From Pseudomonadaceae bacterium (lineage in GTDB: Bacteria > Pseudomonadota > Alphaproteobacteria > UBA2136 > UBA6156), in the NCBI GenBank assembly GCA_947464215.1, contig CANHVX010000029.1, positions 1 through 10,139 on the forward strand: 10,139 nucleotides of DNA, in the 5' to 3' direction. Each line of letters opens with the position of its first letter. The stretch's first letter is position 1. Made by a program: the position numbers and the translations under genes. This document shows positions 6,118 through 10,139 of the stretch, in pieces. The notes under the pieces are model-generated. The model was not told where the DNA came from and did no database searches. It saw only the letters and a program-made list of their open reading frames with translations.

Positions 6118-7521
6118 TTATTGGTCTCCTGTTGTCTCCTGTGCGGGAACACGGCCACCATGGCCATGCCATTGGGCCTTCAAGGCAGGGCCTTGGCCCA
6201 CCACACTCAGCACCATATCGTCGGCAACCAGCACCCGCTTGGCCACGCGCTGCACATCGTCAAAGGTCACGGCCGCAATGCGGGCGGGCCAGCGGTCCAT
6301 GTAGTCAACGCCCAACCCTTCGCCTTGCATCATGGCCATCATGTTCAGCAGTTTGGTGTTGCTGTCCAACCGCAGGGGGAAGCTTCCAATCAGATAGCTT
6401 TTCGCATCATCAAACTCTTCGCGGGTCACGGGGGTGTCGCGCATGGCGTTCAGGTTTTCCAACACCAAATCCAGCGCTTTTTGCACTTTGGCATTGTCAG
6501 TGGCCAGATTAATCACATACATGCCGCCGCCGGGCAGCGCACGGTTGGTGGCGCGCACGTCATAGGCGAGTCCATGTTTTTCCCGCACATCCAGGCCCAG
6601 GCGGCTGGTCAGAACGCCCCCGCCAAAAATTTCATTCATCACCACAAACGGGTAGAAGTCGGGGTCATGGCGCTCCAGCCCGCGGCGGGCCAGCAGCACG
6701 GTGCCCTGGGGCACAGGCATGGTGCGGGTAATGTGGGCGGCCACACTGGCGGCTTGGGGGGTTAGTTCGGCACCGCGGCGCCCGGCACCGGCGGGCAGCC
6801 CCAACAGGGCGCTATCCAACAGCTCCGCCAACCGGTCAGCCGAGATATCCCCCACCACCGAAATCTGCACATTGGCGCGGGTAAAGTTGGCCAGATGCCA
6901 GCCGGCCAGGTCTTTGCGGCCCATGGCCTTCAAGGTGGTCGCGGTGCCATCGCCGTCGTTGGCGTAGGGGTGGTTGCCCATCAGGCGGGGGCGCAGCAGC
7001 TTCCACGCTACGGTGGCGGGGTCTTCTTCACCACGCTTAAGGTTGGCCAGCAGCTGGCTGCGCACGCGGGTAATGGCTTCGTCGTCAAAGCGCGGTTCAC
7101 GCACGGCCATACCCATCAGTTCAAACGCACGGTCGGCGTGTTGGCTCAGGGTCGTCAGGTTAACAGAAACATCCATGGTGTCGCTGCTGCCGCCAAAGCG
7201 GGCGCCGATGGCTTCCAGTTGGTCTTTGAAGGCATGCGCATCGTAGGGGCCAGCACCTTCGTCCAACAGGCTGGCGGTGAATTGGGCCAAACCCTCTTTG
7301 CCAGCGGGCTCAAATGCCGAGCCTGCGCGGAAGTTAAGCTCCACACTCAGCATGGGCAGCTGGTGGCTTTCCATCAGCCAGGCGGTGAGCCCACCTTTGG
7401 TTTTCACCATCTGAATGGGTGTGGCCGCTGTGGCCACCGTTGCTACCATACCTGTCATCATCACAGCCATTAGTCCTATCATGTTACACGTTAAAAACCG
7501 TTTGCAATGCCTCAAACCCAT
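6118..7521 (-). CDS. M16 peptidase-like protein lacking the zinc-binding motif
   Basis: This is a secreted M16 (insulinase/pitrilysin) family protein of 467 residues. A signal peptide covers about 1-32 (ending ATAA-TP). The N-terminal M16 domain runs about 35-230 and the second domain about 255-440. In active members the first domain carries HxxEH; here the same place reads GLAQFTASLLDEG (78-89), with Q80, A83 and S84 in the motif positions. The second domain keeps GGGVLTSRLGLDVREKHGLAY (301-320) with R313 and Y320, the R/Y pair. Bacterial M16B enzymes such as the Sphingomonas Sph2681/Sph2682 pair combine an HxxEH subunit with one of this kind, so this is probably the non-catalytic partner. 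No HxxEH partner lies beside it. ATG 7521 was chosen for its upstream GAGGGTGGGG and because it begins the signal peptide. It is first in the five-gene cluster. Confidence 0.9.
   Translation of the reverse strand: MGLRHCKRFLTCNMIGLMAVMMTGMVATVATAATPIQMVKTKGGLTAWLMESHQLPMLSVELNFRAGSAFEPAGKEGLAQFTASLLDEGAGPYDAHAFKDQLEAIGARFGGSSDTMDVSVNLTTLSQHADRAFELMGMAVREPRFDDEAITRVRSQLLANLKRGEEDPATVAWKLLRPRLMGNHPYANDGDGTATTLKAMGRKDLAGWHLANFTRANVQISVVGDISADRLAELLDSALLGLPAGAGRRGAELTPQAASVAAHITRTMPVPQGTVLLARRGLERHDPDFYPFVVMNEIFGGGVLTSRLGLDVREKHGLAYDVRATNRALPGGGMYVINLATDNAKVQKALDLVLENLNAMRDTPVTREEFDDAKSYLIGSFPLRLDSNTKLLNMMAMMQGEGLGVDYMDRWPARIAAVTFDDVQRVAKRVLVADDMVLSVVGQGPALKAQWHGHGGRVPAQETTGDQ
6124..6140 (-). promoter_or_regulatory. 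Duplicated AGGAGAC ribosome binding site before the MotE-like gene
   Basis: On the minus strand two copies of AGGAGAC occur 10 bases apart (6134-6140 and 6124-6130). The nearer one has its AGGAG core 10 bases before the ATG at 6115 and sets that start. Both lie inside the last codons of the M16-like gene, whose TAA at 6118-6120 is two bases from the ATG, so a terminating ribosome would uncover the site. Confidence 0.6.
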
Positions 7522-7653
7522 GTTCCCCACCCTCATTTGCCGTGTTGGTGCTGTTGCACATCTGTTGTTGGCTGTCGCACAAAGGTCAGGCACGGGGGCA
7601 CCACCGCTTGCGCTTTTTCAGCATGCCGTTAAACTAGCGCAAAAGTTCGCAAC
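7522..7653. promoter_or_regulatory. Divergent intergenic region, probable promoters in both directions
   Basis: This 132-base gap separates the divergent M16-like and methyltransferase genes and must hold the promoters of both, unless either is read from farther away. The best plus-strand candidate is TTGCGC (7608-7613) with TAAACT (7630-7635), 16 bases apart. It is only a partial match and would give a leader of about 12 bases. The same -35 hexamer and GCGCAA at 7637-7642 form a 6-bp inverted repeat around the -10 region, a possible operator. I see no convincing minus-strand boxes and no small gene. Confidence 0.35.
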
Positions 7654-8265
7654 ATGAAACTCGGCTGGCTCGAAAAACTTTACGTCAACGGTCTCTTCCG
7701 TCACCGCATCCAGCGGCCGCTCGAGATGCGGCTGCTAAACCACCTGGTGCCCATGCCCACGCGGGCTCACGTGCTCGATATTGGCTGTGGCAATGGCGGG
7801 GGCCTCTTGGCTTTGGGCCAACGCACGCATGCCTTAAGCCTTACGGGGGTCGATATCGACGAATCTCAGCTCGCGCGCGCGCGGAACGTGTTGGCCAAGG
7901 CGGGGCTTAGTGCGCAGCTGGTGGCCACGTCGGCCGAAAACATACCCCTACCGGCCAACAGCTTCGATGTGGCCACGTCGTTTGGGGCCCTGCACCATAT
8001 CCCCAACTGGCAAAAAGCGGTGGGGGAAATCAACCGCATGCTGCGTCACGGCGGGCTGTTTTATATGCTGGAATTTTACGCACCGCTGGTCGAGAACGCG
8101 GTGTTTCGCACCTTGCTCCCGCACCCTAAGCACCGTTTTACCCATGCGCAGTTGCTGGCATGCTTAAAGACCAACGGCCTCACCCCCCTGCGCGAACGGA
8201 ATTTTTTCGGCATGGCTGGCATTATCGTCGCGCGCCACACGGGCAATCCGGCCGGCTACGATTAA
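7654..8265 (+). CDS. Class I SAM-dependent methyltransferase
   Basis: This is a 203-residue Rossmann-fold methyltransferase of the Methyltransf_11/UbiE-like group; substrate unknown. Motif I is VLDIGCGNGG at 40-49, the glycine-rich SAM-binding loop. The acidic end of strand 2 is GVDIDES (65-71, ribose-binding D67 or D69). ATSAENIPLPANSFDVATS (91-109) gives motif II, followed by ALHHIPNW, and motif III is MLRHGGLFYMLEF (129-141). The opening segment WLEKLYVNGLFRHRIQR resembles the N-terminus of a recurrent family of small methyltransferases. No signal peptide or membrane segment is seen. The ATG at 7654 lacks a clear ribosome binding site. It is a single-gene unit, divergent from the M16-like gene and convergent with the transporters, so its context does not reveal its role. 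Confidence 0.9.
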   Translation: MKLGWLEKLYVNGLFRHRIQRPLEMRLLNHLVPMPTRAHVLDIGCGNGGGLLALGQRTHALSLTGVDIDESQLARARNVLAKAGLSAQLVATSAENIPLPANSFDVATSFGALHHIPNWQKAVGEINRMLRHGGLFYMLEFYAPLVENAVFRTLLPHPKHRFTHAQLLACLKTNGLTPLRERNFFGMAGIIVARHTGNPAGYD

Positions 8266-8324
8266 GTCACAACGCGGCTGAAGATGGTTTAAAGCCGTTG
8301 GAATCATGGTAAAGGCCCATAGCT

Positions 8325-9194
8325 TTAATGGCCAGCAATAGCTACCGCCATCGCCCCCGCCAGCAACGAAAGCCCTGCCCATAGGCTGTTGCGCTCACGC
8401 CGGACAATCCGCGCCCAAATGGCCAACCAAAACGCCGAAAGCATGGTGATGGCGGCCACATAACCAGGGTTCGGTGCCAACGCCAAGGTCACCAGAAGCA
8501 GGGTCAGGCTCGCCAGCAGCAGGGCACCAAACGCGGCACTTTTCACCACATCGTGGCGGGTTGGCGTCACGCGGCCACCGGCCAGCAGCCCCGCCACAGC
8601 TCCCACCGTTCCGGTGGTCAACAGAAACGCCACCGCATGGCCCATCACCACCCATAGCCCATGGGTGGCGGTGGGGGTGCCAAGGGTGGCTTTGGCCACA
8701 ATATCGCCAAGGGCAAACAACATCGCTACGGGCAACACGGCAATCAGCGCCAGCCAGCTGGCATCGCTGCGGCGGATGAACAGCAACGCCCCCCCACAGC
8801 ACGAAAAGCCGAACACCATCAGCGCCAGTTTCCATGGCTCCATCAGCACCGGCCAAACCGAAAAGGGCTCAATCAGCACCCAGAGCGCAAACGCTATCAG
8901 CATTTTTAGCGGCACATACAGGGCGGCCAAACGGGCGCCATAGGTGCGCGAGGCATTGAACAGCAACGTGTCGGCATAGGCCAACCCCACGCCCATGGCG
9001 GCTGCTATGGCATAAAAGGTCACCGAGGTCGGGAAGGGCACCACCAAGGCGGCACACGCGGCCAACGGCCAAATGCCCGCCACGCGCATCACCACCAGCG
9101 TGCGGCCATCTACGCGGGCCCACTGGTTGAAGCCAATAATCAACGCGCCACAAAAGCTAAAGGCCAGGGCCAGCAGGGGCCAGAGGGTGTCCAT
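8325..9194 (-). CDS. DMT-superfamily (EamA-like) transporter, second of a pair
   Basis: This is a predicted inner-membrane protein of 289 residues with about ten hydrophobic helices, the layout of the drug/metabolite transporter superfamily with two five-helix halves. Recognisable parts are AALYVPLKMLIAFALW (90-105) in the first half, RRSDASW and the second-half helix with GDI (163-165), and ALAPNPGYVAAI with an aromatic segment after it near the C-terminus. The same elements recur in the upstream neighbour, so the two appear to be paralogs. Substrate is not predictable. The ATG at 9192-9194 lies two bases after the neighbour's TGA (TGACCATG) with GGTGG upstream; a GTG at 9210-9212 would overlap the neighbour by 16 bases and is less likely. 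Expression is probably coupled. The stop is 59 bases from that of the convergent methyltransferase gene. Confidence 0.82.
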   Translation of the reverse strand: MDTLWPLLALAFSFCGALIIGFNQWARVDGRTLVVMRVAGIWPLAACAALVVPFPTSVTFYAIAAAMGVGLAYADTLLFNASRTYGARLAALYVPLKMLIAFALWVLIEPFSVWPVLMEPWKLALMVFGFSCCGGALLFIRRSDASWLALIAVLPVAMLFALGDIVAKATLGTPTATHGLWVVMGHAVAFLLTTGTVGAVAGLLAGGRVTPTRHDVVKSAAFGALLLASLTLLLVTLALAPNPGYVAAITMLSAFWLAIWARIVRRERNSLWAGLSLLAGAMAVAIAGH

Positions 9195-9196
9195 GG

Positions 9197-10093
9197 TCAG
9201 GCCACCAACCACATCAGCACAATGGCGGTCACCACCACCACGGTGCCTGCTAGGGGGCTGGCGTCATCTTTTATGTGGGCCATGCGGTGGTAGAACAGCA
9301 GCCACACCGGGGCCAGCAGCGCCACCATGCTCACATAGGCGGGGCTGGGGCCCAGCACCAGGGCACCAAAGAAGCACACCTGGTTCAGCGTGCCGCCAAA
9401 GGCCGCCCAGCCTGCTGCGCGCATCAGGTTGGGGTGAACGAGTGGCAAGTCTGGCCGTGGCCGCCACGGCAGATACAGCAACGAGACAACGGCGCTGGTG
9501 GCCGTCATCACAAACAGGAACACAATCAGCTGGCTTTGCAGGTCATGGGGGGTTATGGCCAGGCGCGAGAGGATATCTCCCGCCCCATACAAACCCACAA
9601 TCGGCATCACGGCGCGCAAACTTGTCCAGCTCACGTCGTGGCGGCGGAAGGCAAACAGCGCCGTCACCATCACGGCCAGGCACACCAAAATCCCCACCAC
9701 AATGCCGGGGTTCGAGAAGTAATGGTCGCGGGCTTGCGCATCCAAAATGCCCCACAGCATAAACACAAACACCGCTTTCAGCGGCATGTGCAAAATGGCA
9801 ATGCGCCCATTGTGGCGCACCGCCAAATCGTTCTGGATGGTAAAGCCGATAATCATCGCCACACCACTAAACACGGCGGCGACATAAAACAGCGTGTCAT
9901 CGGGCCAGGGTTGCAGCAGCGCCAGCGGTCCCCAAAAAAGCGCCGAGAGCGCCATCCGCCATAAATTAAGCCGAAATCCTTCCTGCCGCGCGCGGCGGTT
10001 CATTTCCACGTTCTGGGCCGAGAGCAAACTGCTCAGCAGGGCCAAGATAAGCCATACGGCGGGGAACGAAAGGGCAACCAGCGGTGCGTCCAC
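9197..10093 (-). CDS. DMT-superfamily (EamA-like) transporter, first of a pair
   Basis: This is a predicted inner-membrane protein of 298 residues with about ten hydrophobic helices. Family-like elements match the downstream paralog: AILHMPLKAVFVFMLWG (99-115), FRRHDVSW with AGDIL at 171-175, and LGPSPAYVSMVALLAPVWLLF (247-267) near the end. EamA-like proteins export or import small metabolites, but no substrate can be assigned here. The first possible start is a GTG at 10091-10093; an in-frame stop occurs 15 bases upstream, so no longer form exists, and the next Met (31) would remove the first helix. AAGG lies about 10 bases before the GTG. The gene is complete, and its promoter is either in the last 46 bases or beyond the window. 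Confidence 0.82.
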   Translation of the reverse strand: MDAPLVALSFPAVWLILALLSSLLSAQNVEMNRRARQEGFRLNLWRMALSALFWGPLALLQPWPDDTLFYVAAVFSGVAMIIGFTIQNDLAVRHNGRIAILHMPLKAVFVFMLWGILDAQARDHYFSNPGIVVGILVCLAVMVTALFAFRRHDVSWTSLRAVMPIVGLYGAGDILSRLAITPHDLQSQLIVFLFVMTATSAVVSLLYLPWRPRPDLPLVHPNLMRAAGWAAFGGTLNQVCFFGALVLGPSPAYVSMVALLAPVWLLFYHRMAHIKDDASPLAGTVVVVTAIVLMWLVA

Positions 10094-10139
10094 GCAAACC
10101 AGGCCTTAATGGGCAGTGGTGGTTGCGGCCACAGTAGGC

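Noticed and set aside
6118..7593. Longer M16-like protein starting at a GTG at 7591-7593.
   Set aside because: It would place 24 polar residues before a good signal peptide and has no ribosome binding site; ATG 7521 has GAGGGTGGGG directly upstream.
8266..8324. TTAAAGC (8289-8295) and GCTTTAA (8322-8328), with an inner ATGG/CCAT pair, as a terminator between the convergent methyltransferase and transporter genes.
   Set aside because: The 26-base loop, short AT-rich stem and lack of a U-run make it weak. The remaining short gap shows no gene or other signal.
10106..10139. On the minus strand the last bases can be read as the end of a gene (PTVAATTTAH, then TAA), 12 bases before the transporter GTG.
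   Set aside because: Only ten codons are visible and any frame without a stop would look the same. It may be a real operon member but cannot be supported from this window.
1..10139. A defence island, toxin-antitoxin pair, CRISPR array, prophage or insertion sequence.
   Set aside because: No repeats of the needed kind, no transposase, integrase, nuclease-helicase sets or small paired ORFs were seen. All sizeable genes belong to core or transport families apart from one small membrane protein.

Overview
The window is about 10.1 kb of GC-rich, gene-dense bacterial chromosome. An alphaproteobacterium is the best fit. The evidence is the ybaB-recR pair, the rsfS-rlmH-envC run with a degenerate LytM protein of the LdpF/EnvC type, a MotE-like protein (a family described mainly from Alphaproteobacteria), and an M23 peptidase with the beta-rich N-terminal domain common in that class. 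I cannot place it below class. There are no tRNAs, rRNAs, insertion sequences, CRISPR arrays or phage genes, and coding style is uniform, so nothing suggests recent transfer.

Positions 1-2923 run on the plus strand and hold housekeeping genes: the 3' end of ybaB, then recR (recombinational repair). After a 155-base gap with a good promoter candidate come rsfS (ribosome silencing), rlmH (23S rRNA methylation) and an envC/ldpF-like gene for a non-catalytic activator of cell-wall amidases. The gpmI and ctpA genes often seen near envC in this class are absent here.

Positions 2944-7521 run on the minus strand as one very compact five-gene cluster. Read in transcription order it is: an M16 peptidase-like protein lacking the zinc-binding motif, a MotE-like coiled-coil secreted protein, xseA (exonuclease VII large subunit), a catalytically intact secreted M23 endopeptidase, and an unrecognised small membrane protein. 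The junctions are 2 bases apart, a 1-base overlap (TGATG), a 4-base overlap (ATGA) and 18 bases, so the genes are probably co-transcribed and translationally coupled. Three of the five are exported envelope proteins, one is a membrane protein, and one is a cytosolic DNA repair subunit.

Positions 7522-7653 form a divergent promoter region. The plus-strand gene at 7654-8265 is a class I SAM-dependent methyltransferase. Convergent with it, positions 8325-10093 hold two tandem ten-helix transporters of the drug/metabolite (EamA-like) superfamily. They look paralogous and are separated by two bases.

Most of the window is ordinary core genome. The points most worth following are the orphan inactive M16 subunit leading an envelope/repair operon, the tandem transporter paralogs as a possible hetero-oligomer, the unknown 138-residue membrane protein, and the spaced direct repeat beside the rsfS promoter. 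I found no clear new defence system or other undescribed system.
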